From Chimonanthus salicifolius (lineage: Eukaryota > Streptophyta > Magnoliopsida > Laurales > Calycanthaceae): DNA of 64,000 nucleotides. The stretch spans positions 29,990,869 to 30,054,868 of the forward strand of contig CM023533.1 of assembly GCA_013350335.1 (NCBI GenBank). Direction: 5' to 3'. A program made the position numbers and the translations under genes. Below the pieces are notes generated by a model. It saw nothing but the letters and a program-made list of their open reading frames with translations, had not been told where the DNA came from and searched no databases. This document shows, piece by piece, positions 46,301-59,200 of the stretch (positions within the stretch are counted from its first letter, which is position 1; each line of letters starts with the position of its first letter).

Positions 46301-48304
46301 AAAATCAAGTGACTTTTTTCAAACAATGGGGTTTGATCTCAATCACCTTTTTTTTTTACAATCAACAATTAAATACAAATGAATTTAGTCTCTCATCATT
46401 AGATTGACCCTTTCAATTGTTTTGACATTCGTCACTTTGTACTTTTATATAGTGTTGCGGCTCGAGCCTCATTTTATGACCAACTATTCCATTCCCAAGT
46501 AGCTTGCTATTCTATATTTCCAATTTTCTCTTTTTTTGACTTTCTCAGAAGAAAATTCACAGATGAGGATATCATTTAAAAAAAAAACATTACTTAAATC
46601 TACAATATTTAATGTTGAGAATCTAATTCACGCTAATCTACAATACTTAAAGAGATTTTAAAATGATGGAGTATCCAACTTCTCGAATTGTAATATTTTT
46701 ATTATAAAATTTTAATTTCAGAAACCAATCTAGTTAAGGCAACTCATTTCATGGCTATATAAGGAAAAAGATTAAAAATTATAGACTCACAGTTCCTTCT
46801 GTGAAAAGGTCTTGTAGTTTATTGTATTTATGGATTAAAAGTAGAAAAAGAAAGTCAATCTTGACCAGTGGTTATAGATAAGGCTTGTACCCTCAGGCCA
46901 TTTAAGCGAAATGGTAAATTTGCAACCATATAACCTAAGATATACAATAATACAAGTATATAATTAAAATAATTCCCTTATATCCAACGCACGGGTCCAA
47001 ATCTCATATCGGCCGTACAGGTTAGATCTCAAAGAGATACCGAGAACTCAGGTCCACCATTTTTTTAACCCCTGATCCAACACGACATGGATTACAATAC
47101 AATATAAGTCCCCCTGCAAAAGATTAGTCATCTGATTCTCAATGAACAAGTTCACACTTCACAATGGGTTCCAAAATTTCCAGTATTCTAAATGGGCAAA
47201 TATTCTGGCTCATATTGGCCGATTCAGCCCATTTTGGAATTTTCCAAGATTTCCAATAAATTAAAAAAAAAAAAAACCTCTAACAATACATGCCATTAGG
47301 GCCCTAAGTCCAAAATCTATCTGATATCTCACTAACCCAAAGTAGGGCTATGGATGGGCTTACACTGACGTGCATCAGGCCTAATCCTGTATTGCAGGAT
47401 GAGACGTCATGGACATAAGAAGGTTGCCCAATACACGCATTAGCACACTGGTGCAAAATTTTGTTCTTTTAGTACTATAATAGACCTAAAACATAAATGA
47501 CTATGATAAAAGGGCATTATAGAACACCAAAAACACCCATTTTATAGCACATTGATCTGATCTGATATAGCATATCAGCCCAAAGGGAGCCCTTTTTCTT
47601 TTGCAAAAGTCCCAGGCGAGTACATTGACAACTCTTCTCAGCATCACATTATAGAACAAACAAAGTCAACTTAAGTTGAAGTAGGGCAGAGTCAATCTTT
47701 TTCTAGTTTGGGCCTGTGAGAGGATGTTTCAGTATTACCAAAAATTCAGCCCCCATCTGCTTACTGCAAGCTATCTTTTGGGGCCTACTTGGGCCCCCCG
47801 ACCCCCATCTCTCCCTAACCAGACCCACTCTCAGGCCCTAGATGTTGATGTCATATGCTCACTGCTCAAAATTACAACTTGATTTTTCCTTCTACTTCTT
47901 CACTGCTTCGGTTTCATAAAGATTCGTGGTCTTTTGACCTAGTTACTTTCGCGGGTATCTCAGGATGGGGGCCATGGCAGAACCAGATGCACTAGAAAAT
48001 TTCCTTTTACATTTATACGGCTTCAACAGTCGCATGCATATAGAAGAGGTAGGTGGCAACATTGGAAAGGCTCTACTACAGTGAAATAAAAGCATATATA
48101 TATGGTTCAACATTTGCATGTAAGAAACTTCATAAAGATTATAAATATTTAAAACATCATCATAGAGTAAGGAGTCCTCAACCAGCTCAAAATTTATTCA
48201 AGTCAAGACAACGCTACATGTAGGAGAACTAAAAAGACCTAGTCCACCAACTCTTTTAGCTTTATTCTGATACACTTCGGAGAGGCAAAGAACTCTCAAC
48301 TTCA

Positions 48305-49198
48305 TTAAGAGCAGGAGCTCCTCTCAGCTACGACCTTGGACATCCCAAACATCTGAAACAAACCAAAGCACATATAACGGCACTGAAATGACATAGAAAG
48401 TAAACTCATTTTTAAAATACAACCAGGATCAAATGAGACCTTGTCCCAAGATAAAAAAAATTGAGGACTTATATGTAAGGCCCACCACGGCCCATATAGA
48501 TGGGTAAGTTGAAAAGGTTTTTGGAGATGTCTATAAAAAATCATCTTCATCAAATAACTGAAGCTATGTTTCTTGAGTACTCAAATATTCAATTTTATCA
48601 TAGAAGTTCATATGGTTAGATCATCAAGCTTTGTAACTAAGATTGGAGTCAAATTGTATATGAATACAATTCACGAGAGGTAGGTAGGTGTGAGGATGAG
48701 GTCGACTGGAGCCATGGCGGCCCCATTTTGAATGAGGACCTCAACTTTGAGATTGAAGCCAAGGAAATCTTTTATGTGCGCATGTGTGTGTGTGTGTCAC
48801 ATAAGTCATATCAATATGTACTTTGGCTGAAAAAGAAAATTTTGAAAAGGCTTATAAAGGACTACAAAAGCTAAAGTACACACGTAAACCATGATGTATA
48901 ACCACCATAAAATTATCATCACCAAAAAGTACTATCTCATCTAATTGCACCATCACCTAATGGACACCTAAACAACACTATTTGTATATTGGTCAGCAAG
49001 GTAACAAACCTTTTGCATGGTCTTCTTAAAGCATGTTTTGTGTTCATCCATAGAAGCATTGACAAATTCATCGAAATGATCTCTCAAATCAGCTAAGAAA
49101 CTGGCATCCTCTGATTTCTTCCTTCGGCAAGAGGTAGAAATAGGGCTTGTAGCAGATGATGGTAGCTGTGATCCTGATTGACTTTTCTGAGACTCCAT
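48305..49198 (-). CDS. Small conserved plant protein, 78 aa, function unknown
   Basis: Two coding exons on the minus strand, 49198-49010 and 48352-48305, join in phase 0 (CAAAAG|GT ... CAG|ATG). The product starts MESQKSQSGSQLPSSATSPI, has a basic RRKK patch at ~31-34, then the conserved core SFLADLRDHFDEFVNASMDE and HKTCFKKTMQK, and ends MFGMSKVVAERSSCS. I recall the D-H-x-D-E-F-x-N-A-S-M-D-E-H core and FGMSKxVAER tail from small uncharacterised proteins in many plants, with a somewhat longer C-terminus there. No signal peptide or membrane segment. The likely 5' leader exon is near 52430-52540, leaving a ~3-kb leader intron that holds an L1 fragment. Function not known to me. Confidence 0.75.
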
Positions 49199-50871
49199 CC
49201 TGGAATTTAATCATTAACATAGGCACATATAATCAAAATACAAAAGGAGTGAAATTATATTCAATGTATTTAATTCCAACACAACTGCACAAGAGAAAAG
49301 TGGAGAGCCCAGTCATTTCATCCAAGCCAATTACTAGACAATACTCCTTTTAATCGCCACCAGATAATGACAAGTTAACCCTAAAAGTGTCAAGTAAAAT
49401 AAAGAAGCTTGCTCTAGATGGATAAAACAAAGCTTCAATGACAATAACCTAGCCGACATATTCTTAAAAGTGAAAATATAACTAAAACAAGCACAAAATA
49501 TAGAAAAACATGCATAAATACCATTTTCAAACACCTCATTGACACCCAATATGCATATCTGAAATTATATTCTCATCTGATGCCATTTTTCAGAAGCCAT
49601 GTGCGCCTTTAACAAAGAGATATACATGGGAGGAAAGAGCAAACAGGCTATATGTAACAGGTACCTTATCTAAGAACAAACACACGGCCATTGTTGAAGA
49701 TGAAAATTCTCAAAATAGGATATGTTTCAAAGGCTCTTGAAATGCAATTCAGAGAAAATAATCAAGGCAAGGACAGAAAAGTAGGTTATGGTACAAAAAA
49801 ATCAATAATTTTCTAGGGAAATGACACGTTTGTTGGTTAGGAACCATCTAGAAAGGAAGAAATGGATATGTATGGTAAGAAGCACTTGTGGCCTCCCATT
49901 CAGAGCCAAGTCTAAAAGCAACATGATAGCAAAACAGGAAGTCGTAAACCAGATCCAAAAGGAATTAGAAGAGTTGTCCACAATGATAGATTTCTAAATA
50001 ATTCCACTAGGACTGGTAGGTAATAAGAAATCTAATAAAGCAGAAACTCTAGTAGGCTTCCTTAAAAAATGATTGAGAAAGCTCAAATTGTATCAATGTC
50101 TACTCTAGTGTAAAGTTTTTTGCTTTGTCTGTTTTTTTTTTTTTAACATCTTCTCCCTTGTAGATGTTAGGCAGCCAATGGTGTAGCTGATGCAGACAAG
50201 TGATTCTTGAACTGTTAACGTAATACCTATAGTTAGCAAATAGTGTGTTATTAACAGTATGTCTCCAATATTAGAACAGTCATGTGGCTAATCAAACACT
50301 AATTTCTCAATTGACTGTCTTCTATAGAAAAAAAATTGACTTATTGAGAAATGAAAAAAGTAGAACTCAGAATATTTTGATAAGGCCCCAAGAATGATGA
50401 TGGATGATGAGAACAATGACGGCAGCAATGGTTACTCTTTCTTATGAAAATCAGTGACTGATATAGGAAAAATGTTATGTCTCTTCCTCGAAAAATGTCA
50501 TTTTTGACAATATCATGACTGAATTATGATCTGCTAACAATTAAAAATTGTAGAACTGGCTGAGAGATCTGCAGTTCTGCACAGATAAGGCTTGGTGAGA
50601 ACTGGATGAAGTATCTAATAATGGAGCCATAATCCTTTTCATTGCATTCTGAAGCCGATCTAAAAAGAGGTGCCTCACAAGAGATCTGATTGTCACTCTA
50701 TCTAGTAAGTTGATCTTGTTAGGCACCTCATTGATGAATTTCATTAACAACTTTAGCCTTCTACTACCTTTCAAAAAAAACTTTAGCCTTCTACTCCTAG
50801 TCACTCTTGCTTGTAAAACTATGAGTAGTTGCTCCTTATAAGCAAACTGCTCCCTCTATTTATTTATTTTG
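49199..50871. other. Probable leader intron of the small-protein gene
   Basis: No coding sequence recognised. A 25-bp direct repeat around CTTTAGCCTTCTACT occurs at 50752-50800, and the minus frame there (50541-50804) matches no family I know. Confidence 0.4.
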
Positions 50872-52080
50872 AGCAGTAAAAATAATTTATTAATTAAGAA
50901 AACTAAGAACAAAGATGAGCAATACATCATAAAGGAAAGGTCTAAGAGACTTAGACCAACCCCAAGGAATACAACAAAGAGAAAAGAGAGCGAACCCAAA
51001 CAAAACAAAATAAGAACTCTAAGCAAAAGTCCCCAAGCTCAGAGAAGAAAACCCCGGAGTCTGAGTTGTGGACCCAAATTTAGAAAAGAAATTCGCAACT
51101 CCATTTACTATGCGGCTCACTTGGGCAAAAGAAACATCCATTCCCTCAGTTAAACCCATAATTTCCCTTGCTAAGGCAATAAACTTCTATGAAGGAGCTC
51201 GAGTCCCTTAACCCATTTAATTGCATTTGCTAAATCCCCTTCTATGACAAGTGGACCTTGCCCATAAACTCTCCAGACAGTCAGAGCCCTCCTAATACTA
51301 AGTAGTTCTACCTCGCTTGAGTCTCTAATTCCAACATCTTCTGTAAAAACAAGTTCAATTTCCCTCCTATAATTCCTAAGCACTCCACCTATGTCTGTTG
51401 GCCCCAACTTACCCCTAGCAGCTCCATCCACATTGAATTTCTTTGCTCCACAGGGGGAGGAGCCCAGTTCACAGTTCTCTTTAGGTTTCTGGTAATTGCA
51501 CTCATGTACCCCTCCTAAGACGATATGAAATCCATTGGCTTAAGACCCTTGAAGTCTTTTCAAGAGAGAAGCCAAACACAAAGCCTCCACTTAGCCCTCT
51601 GGAACATGTCATTGATCTCACTTGATTTTCCTTCAAAGATTCTCGCATTTCTCTCTTTCCACAGGGTCCACAATATTGCAGCCGGAACCATGGTCCATGC
51701 TGCTTTCTTCCTTGTGTTAAGTTTTGATAAAACCCAAGACTCCACGACTCCTATGCAGTCGGACCCCTAAATCCAAGAAACCTCAAAGAGACTCACAAAT
51801 TTAACCCACAAACTCCCTAGCGATAGGGCATCTAATGAATAGGTGATCAATGTCTTCCTCCAGGTGGCGACATAAGGGGCAACTCAGATCCTCCCCATTC
51901 CCTCAGCAAACCCCTTCTCTTAAGCTCCAATCTAGTCAAGATCTTACACTTCAGTGTGAACCAAACAAAACCTTCAACCCTTGGGGGAGCCAAACCATTC
52001 CAAGCTAACCTAGAGGCGGAAAGAGTAAGCACCAACGGGCCTTGGAAGCATGGTTTCTATGGTCACTGGAATTAAGAATT
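50872..52080 (-). mobile_element. 5'-truncated L1 LINE, 3' coding end
   Basis: On the minus strand, in order: LAWNGLAPPRVEGFVWFTLK and TRLELKRRG (zf-RVT region, 52035-51847), WTLWKERNARIFEGKSSEIN (51665-51600), and the RNase H domain with DGAARGKLGPTDIGGVLRNY and a SIRRALTVWRVYG segment plus LVIEGDLANAIKWV (51431-51171). The reading frame shifts between these blocks, so it is inactive. A 3' untranslated part follows to about 50872. I could not define a clear target-site duplication. Confidence 0.85.
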
Positions 52081-52299
52081 TCTTTGAGACTATTTTGACA
52101 AACTACTAAATTCTCTTTTTTTAGTTGGGCTAACTGCTAAATTGATTTCCGTGATGTACTCAAACAACTGAAACCCCATCGAATCGGAAAAATCATCACC
52201 TTTTAAAAGGTTCCAAGAAATGGAAATCTATACAACCAATCCAAATCCGAGATACGAGGCGCTGCAAGCTTAGAGTCGTGGGGACTGGGAGAGGACTCG

Positions 52300-53258
52300 T
52301 AGTGATGGAATTCCAAAGATGTATCCGTGCACCTCAACCGGAGAGAGCGGGTACGAGAAACCCTAGAAATTCAGAACGAAAAAAAAAAAGAAATTGAGGA
52401 GAAAGAAAAGAAGTGAGAGAGATAGAAACCTTATTCTCAGGAATTTTCGCTGTTCTTGATGTTCTTCTCTGTTTCCGGCTTTACGAGACAAGCAGAGGGC
52501 GGGAGCCAACGTAAATAGGAGGCGGTTTTCGTAACCAACAAGTCAGGTTCTTTTGCCCCCCGTCGACGACTCGGAAAGGTTGGAGAAATTATCGATTGTG
52601 AGTCGGTTCACAACGAGTTGGTGTAAAATTTGTATCACAACGTTTGATTGGATTTGAAATAATTAAAAAAAATAAAATTTGACACCTTTATTCTCATTTT
52701 GAAGATAGTGATTAAATTTCATATTAATTTTGTAAATCACTATAATAATATTTTTTTTCAAAAGTTGAACATTAATTTGCTGTTTGCAATGATCAATTTG
52801 ACATATATTCATTTTCTCTTTTTCCCATGTTTGATATGAGTTTCTTTTCATTCAAATAAAAAATATTTTTTGAATTTTATTTGTCTTTTTATTAACGTGG
52901 GTATCTAAAATTTAAGTGATCCAAAAGCTTTAAATTGATGAGATTAAAGAATTTTTACTCAAATTTGTTGAAAAGATTAATGCTTGAAAAGAGAACTCGG
53001 TAAGTGTTTTATTGAACCCAAAACTACCTTCAGCCCACGTGAGTTTGCTGATCGAGGCTGGTTTGAGTATGAGTTGCGCTTTGAAACTCATGTTTTAATC
53101 GGCTTGAAATGCACATCAAAGGCCCTGAGCCCGGAATTAATCGGGTTAGGATTCGGGCCGGATAATTCAGAGATTACCGTACTCGCAGAGCGGTAATATT
53201 TTTCAGACCGTTCAGAGTTCCGCTTTCCCTCTTCTCATTTCTGTAGCTGAACGAAAGA
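52300..53258. promoter_or_regulatory. Divergent promoter region of two genes
   Basis: On the minus side, TCTAGGGTTTCTCG near 52365 and a leader-like stretch at 52432-52520 ending AATAAG|GTTTCT look like 5' leader sequence of the small-protein gene. On the plus side the Maf-like start codon is at 53259, preceded by a CT-rich leader (53220-53250). The ~700 bp between are richer in CG than the flanks, consistent with a shared upstream region. Transcription starts are inferred. Confidence 0.4.
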
Positions 53259-56200
53259 ATGTCGGCGAAAGAGAGCGAAGCCAAGATGGAAATGCCCGCC
53301 ATTCCTTCTCCCTTTAAAGTATGTCTCTTCTTTCTTTCTCTCTCCAGGTCTCTGCGTCTACCTTTCTTCTTCTGCACCTATTTCTTTTTATCTACTAGCG
53401 GAAAACACTTGCGGTGGATGAAAAAAGTTGATAGTAAATTCTCTGTCTACTTCATGAATTTTTGCACAAAATTTTTCGTTTGTGGATACCGACATAAAAA
53501 ATGTAGATCAAAATCTTCAAAGTCACTTTATTTAATTGTAAATCCCTTTTTCTATTTTTAATTACTTTTGTACGAATTTCTAGATAAAAGTATGATTAAG
53601 TTCGACCAAATCCTAACTCACCAAAATCTTAAAAATATCTTTTCCTATTTATAGTATTTTATATGAGTTTCCCCATTTTCTAATACTGATGTGATAAGTT
53701 CGATCAAATATTCTAAATTCACAACCCGAAGGGATTGGAATGGCTGCCAAGAACTCGCCATAGTAGGTGGGGGGGGGGGGTTGGGGTGGGGGGGGGCGGG
53801 GTGGGGTGGGGGGGGTTGTCTTGTGTTCGATTCCCACTACACCCCAACAGGCCACTCTCCATAGTAGGACCCGGCAAGTGCAGATTGGGAGATCTTTGCA
53901 TGCCCCGGGGATTAGTAAGGTGAGATGGCTGGACACATTGGTGATAATTTTTTTTCTAAATTCTCCAAATTAAATCTTAAAATTCCTTTTTTTTTTTCCT
54001 TGTAGTTTTAGCTATTTTAGGCATTTTTTTCATATGAGTAAATTACTACTTTAAAACCATTTAGTAAACAAATGGTCAAGATTCATCTAATGTACTCACT
54101 TCATGCGAGTGGTTTTGGTAAAAAATTTGATAATAGAAAATTGATAATAGATAATTCTTTCTCCACTTTACAAAATGAACATTGGTAAAAAAAATTGATA
54201 AAAAAAAATTGATAGTAGATTATTCTTTCTCCACTTCACGTATTTTTGGACAATTTTTTCTATTTTAAAATACTAACAAGAAAAATATGGGTCATATCTT
54301 TCACACTCACCAAATTTAATCATAATTTTTTTTTCTATTTTCAATCATTTTTATATGAATTTCCAAATCTTTCAACTTCATCAAACCCAATCTTAAAATT
54401 CCTTTTTTACTTTTTAGTTATTTTTGGATGAGAATTTCCTTTTTTCGCTTGACTACATGGAAGCAAATCACAACCGTTTGATGGATGAATAATTAAGATT
54501 CATTTGATGGCCACTCTAAATTGTCTGTTTTATATATATATATATATAAACAATACTAAAGGATAAAGTAAGGAGATTAAGAAATTGTAATGGTTTGGCC
54601 ATTTGGGAAATGAGTATCCAAATCCCTTTTCCTCCCTTTTCGTAGTGACAAGTTACATTGAAGGTGCTATTTGGTTGCATCTAAAACAATAGTTTGAGAT
54701 TCCCATTCATCAAAATCTCATATCATCAATTATTCCATTTCTTCTAAGAAGCAACAATTAATAACAACTAGAAAATAGAAATCACTAGAGAATAATTATG
54801 AACAATAAGAGAGTTCTTATCCAAATCCATACATTTTAATCATCACCATCAATGATAGGGAAGAGACATCATAGAAAATGAAGACATGAAATTGTTGCAA
54901 TTGCCCTGAAATTCTACGAGAATTTTTATTGCAACAAAGGTAGGTGAAACTGTCTAATTGGATCTCTAGAATGGTAAATGTATTGCATGTGGACCCTACC
55001 CATGGGCCACGAACCACACTGGATGCATTTTACGCCCCACAAGATGAGTTGCAAGGCCAAAACCCTAGCTCCTAAAAAGAGTTACGAATTGGAATGGGTT
55101 GGTGGCTACTCCAACCTAAGATTGAGGCCAATGGCATGTGTGACTCGAAGGTGGAGCATGGATTGTGGCAGGACTCCTAGTTGTCTAAGAACACTGTGAG
55201 GTGGCACATGGGAGGTATCTTTCTCTCATTGGTTGGGACAACTCATCAAGTTGAAGTGGCACAACATGATTGATTGATTGTTTTTTCATGCATTGTGATT
55301 GGTCCATGTAATGTGTAGCATTCCAAGGATAGCACAAACCCTCCCACACCCTTTCTACTTGTTTTTTCTCTCTCTCTCTCTCTCCTCAACCAAGCACCTA
55401 TAAATAAAGGTTCTGGTCACCATATTGTACACACAAAGTTGGTTTGGAGAATTAAGTTGAAAAGAGAAAAGTCTCTTGGAAATTCAAGTAAGTTTGGTTT
55501 TCTTTGGATTCTAGTTTCCTTTTTTGTGTTGAGTTAATTTTAATGCATGCAATCATCCATTTAATTCTGCATAAATTCATTCAGATTTGATTGGTGTGAA
55601 TTAGTTGCTTACTTAAAATTTAATTCAAGCAAATTCAAACTTAGTTTCATTGGAAGCTTGGTTTCATTGTGGGATGCACAAGTTGACGATTTCCTTGTGG
55701 AATTTGATGCCTTTTTCTTATTTTTTCGGTGTGAAATTAGATCAAGTTCATCATTTTCTAATTGAGTTTCCAGTTGCCCAAAGTTGGGATGAAATTCAAT
55801 TAGCGTTGGAATGGAAGAGAGATCTGAGAGTTTCTCCGAAATTCGAGGTGACTGCGCGATTTGGAATTTCTCGAGTGCTTAATAGCTTGAGGCGGGTTCG
55901 AGTTGGCAATTATTTTTTTTTGAGCAGTAACAAAGATACTTCATTTATAAGAAAAAAAATACAATAGCAAGAAAAAGGTCTAAAAGCAATAGACCTTAAA
56001 GAAAAAAAAAAAAGAGAGAGAATACAAGGAAAAATATAGAAACAAGCAAAGAAATACAAAAAAGAAGCTGGAATCCAACATACCATCAATCCAACATGCA
56101 ATCAAAATGACGTCTTCAAATATCAAAGGAAGAAGACTCCTGAGAAGCTATTATCAACTCCCAACTTTGCAAAGTAGTCAGTCACGTCATTAGCTGTATG

Positions 56201-59200
56201 GCTAATTTGAACAAAAGATAGATCAAGCCCTGTTACCAAAGTTCTAATCTCCCTGACCGTAGTGATCATTTTCCAAGGGGGCACCCAAGTCCCGAAGCCC
56301 ATTTTATTGCATTTACTGAGTTCCCTTCAATCACAAGTCTTACCTTGCCCATGGAGTTTCCAAATGTCCAAAGCTCTCCTAATGTTAAGAATTTCCGCCT
56401 TATTTGAATTTCTAATACCAATCGACTCATTAAATATAATTGTTGTTCGCCCCTCATGATTCCTCAAAACTCCTCCTATTCTTGTTGGCTCTGGTTTCTC
56501 CCCTTGCGGCATCATCCACATTGAACTTCATAACACCCTGATCTGGTGGACCCAGTTCTCCTCGGCACCATCGGGTTCGAGTTAGCAATTTCATTTGATT
56601 GAAGGCTTGAAGATGTTCTCAAACCAACTCTTGCTTTCATCAATCAACCAAGTAATTATCCCATCTATCTAGGTTCTACTTTCCATGTTTTATTTTTCAA
56701 GTCCTCTTTACGGAAAATCATGTTTTCCATCACTTCACACTCTATTGTGTCCTACCTCTGCATATCATTCCTAGTGTTTTGAGGCATCTTGTCCTCTTCC
56801 CTTCGCCCAATGCCATCTTTTTTGTAGCTGTTTCAAGCCTTTTGTATGTCCTAAATCATCTTAAATGACATTCTTTGATCTCTCCTTCTATTTAAGCAAC
56901 CTTTTAAACATTTATTATTTATATAATTTAAATGGAGCCATACTTCTTAATTTTGCTTCATTGCATTAGATATTCTTGACATTTTGCTATGATAATTTAT
57001 GATGCAGCTAATCTTGGGATCATCATCGGTGTCTCGTCGACAGATTTTAGCAGAGATGGGATATCATTTTGAAATCATGGTTTGTTGTTAACCATTGTCT
57101 TTTTCATTCCTTTTGAATTTTTAGAGATAATTTGGTTTCTTTAGACTGCAGACATAGATGAGAAAGGCATTAGAAGAGAAAAGCCTGAAGAATTAGTAAT
57201 AGCTCTTGCTGAGGCGAAGGTAAGATTTTTTGTTTTGAATCATATATGCTTTTTGACTAGGGACAGCAGCGGGCTGGGTTTGAGCCAGGTTTGTATAGTG
57301 CCAAGCCCAAGCCCAATTTTACACAAGGAAGCTTGAGCCGAGCTTGAGCCGAGCTTGAGCTTAGGCATGAATAATCTTGATACCAATGAGAAACCTAAAA
57401 TTCTTATGCTCTCACTCTTAAAAAACAAAACACAAAATTGATCTAGAAAACAGGAAGCCAAGAGAAAATGGGGTAAGACATGTATATGTTAAAAAATTAC
57501 AGAAATAGGAAAATAAAATGGGGAGAAGGAGAGGACATTACCTCAAGCTTGTCTCCACCATAAAAGATGGAATCAGAGCTTTTCCCCAAGTTCATTATTT
57601 CTTGTACAATCCAAGCAACCAAGATTTCCTCCCTTTTATCTAAATCAAGATGCAAATGAAAGACATATCCATCAGCTCATATCATATCAATCTAGGGTAT
57701 TAAGACTGAAAATGAGACAGAAGGATGAATTAAAAGATCAGATCTGATAATCAACAAAGAGCTGGAAATCCTTTTGTTTCCTTTCTTTTCAACTTTTCCT
57801 TTCCAAGTTTGTTTTCAACCTTTTTTCCTAAACCAATTTAAATAAGTAATTAACTTTTTCGTAACCCATCTCAAGTGTGGGTTAAACATGAGTTAAGGTC
57901 CCACATATTCAGGATAGTTGTGAAGCAAGCCGGGCTCACGGTTTGGCGGTATATAAGCTCGAACTGGACTGAATATCAGTTGGGTTTGAAATTTATGTCC
58001 ATGCTAGAGCCTAAATAAAAATCACACGACGGATTCATGCTCAAAGCCACCTTTTCTTTAGGTTGGACACTTTGGCCTTTCAATCGAATGATGCCAAATT
58101 CCCATCCCCATTCTTAACTCGTGGTTTTGTTAAATCTCCTGATGACTTTGTCAATTCATCAAGTAGCAAATATTAACCACTCAAAATGCTTTAGCCTGAA
58201 GAAAAACTCTAATTCTCTCTCTTTAAGGAGGTTTCTCATTGAACTTTTAAATTGACCATACATTTTTTGATGAGATATGTGAAAAATGGCTAGGACAATC
58301 TGATTATTTTACCCTTTTTTATTTTAAACTTTGAAAATTTGATTTCTTCATCGGCACCTGTAGCGGAAGTGGTGAGGGTTTGTAGGGGCTTGGTCAAACC
58401 CGATAAACTCGGGTCAAACAGTCAAAGATTGGTCAACAGGTCAATCTGGATAGGTGTGGAAAAAGAATGGGATTCTCGCCTAAGGTCAATGGGTTGAAAC
58501 AACAGTAGGACTGATTAGGCGTGGGACAGGGACAGAGGACTTAGGGGTTGTATAAGCAGAAGGAAAGGAGGGACGAGGTTGGGATAGCAGGCAACAGACA
58601 AGACGAAAGTGGAAGTACCTGGGTTGATTGGGAGAAGAAACGGAACGCAGGGTGGCTGAATATCTAGGTTGTGGCCAATGATATGGGAGGCAACAAAAGA
58701 AGCAGCGGCAACTTCCTTGCAGCGGCAGCGATAGACTCACTTGGGATAATGCCCAGGTTCCACGACGATGCAGGACTAGAACTTGGCAAGCAGATGGGTG
58801 AGGTGCCACGATAATGCCCAGGTTCCACGACGATGCAGGACTAGAATTGAGGCAGAAGTTGAAGGATATGAGGAGTCTGCAACAGAGGCAAGAAGAGAAT
58901 AACAGAAAATAAAGATAATTTTTATTCAAATCCTGAGTGATCGAAAGAGAGAGGTGCCTCTCTCGTATGTACAACCGAGTATTTAAAAAGAAAATAAACG
59001 GAAACCTAATCTAACTCAACAAAGACTCCTCAACGGACTGGCATGGGACCGACTATGGTCTCCTTGCTCAACTAGGACATTGACTTTAGCTAGACTTACA
59101 CGCAGGACAAGGACCAACCAAACTAAATAACAGAAAATAATAATAATAATAAATGTACTAAGTAAAATAATAGCAGTGGGGTCTACATGTGATCAGGCAT

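Larger units (their letters stand above)
41373..48304. other. Long gene-free AT-rich intergenic region
   Basis: No frame with conserved features on either strand. Contains (AAAGA)n at 42964-42996, (AT)n at 43019-43046, a dispersed repeat B copy, a SINE, a (TA)n at 44109-44124 and a region near 42001-42330 of GGCCCA-rich low-complexity text. 47100-48300 is presumably the 3' flank of the small-protein gene. Confidence 0.5.

Noticed and set aside
50840..52120. Target-site duplication for the larger L1 fragment
   Set aside because: CAAACTGCT and CAAACTACT occur near the two sides, but the match is short and its position is not convincing.
53649..53936. Proline/glycine-rich frames around the G tract
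   Set aside because: Produced by the G runs alone, on both strands.
57250..58010. Possible hAT element with GGGCTGGGTTTGAGCC-type left end
   Set aside because: The right end near 57985 pairs poorly and the flanks do not form a duplication.
58486..58974. 162-residue minus-strand open frame
   Set aside because: It lies wholly within the Copia-type LTR, includes the exact 37-bp direct repeat, and has no recognisable domain.
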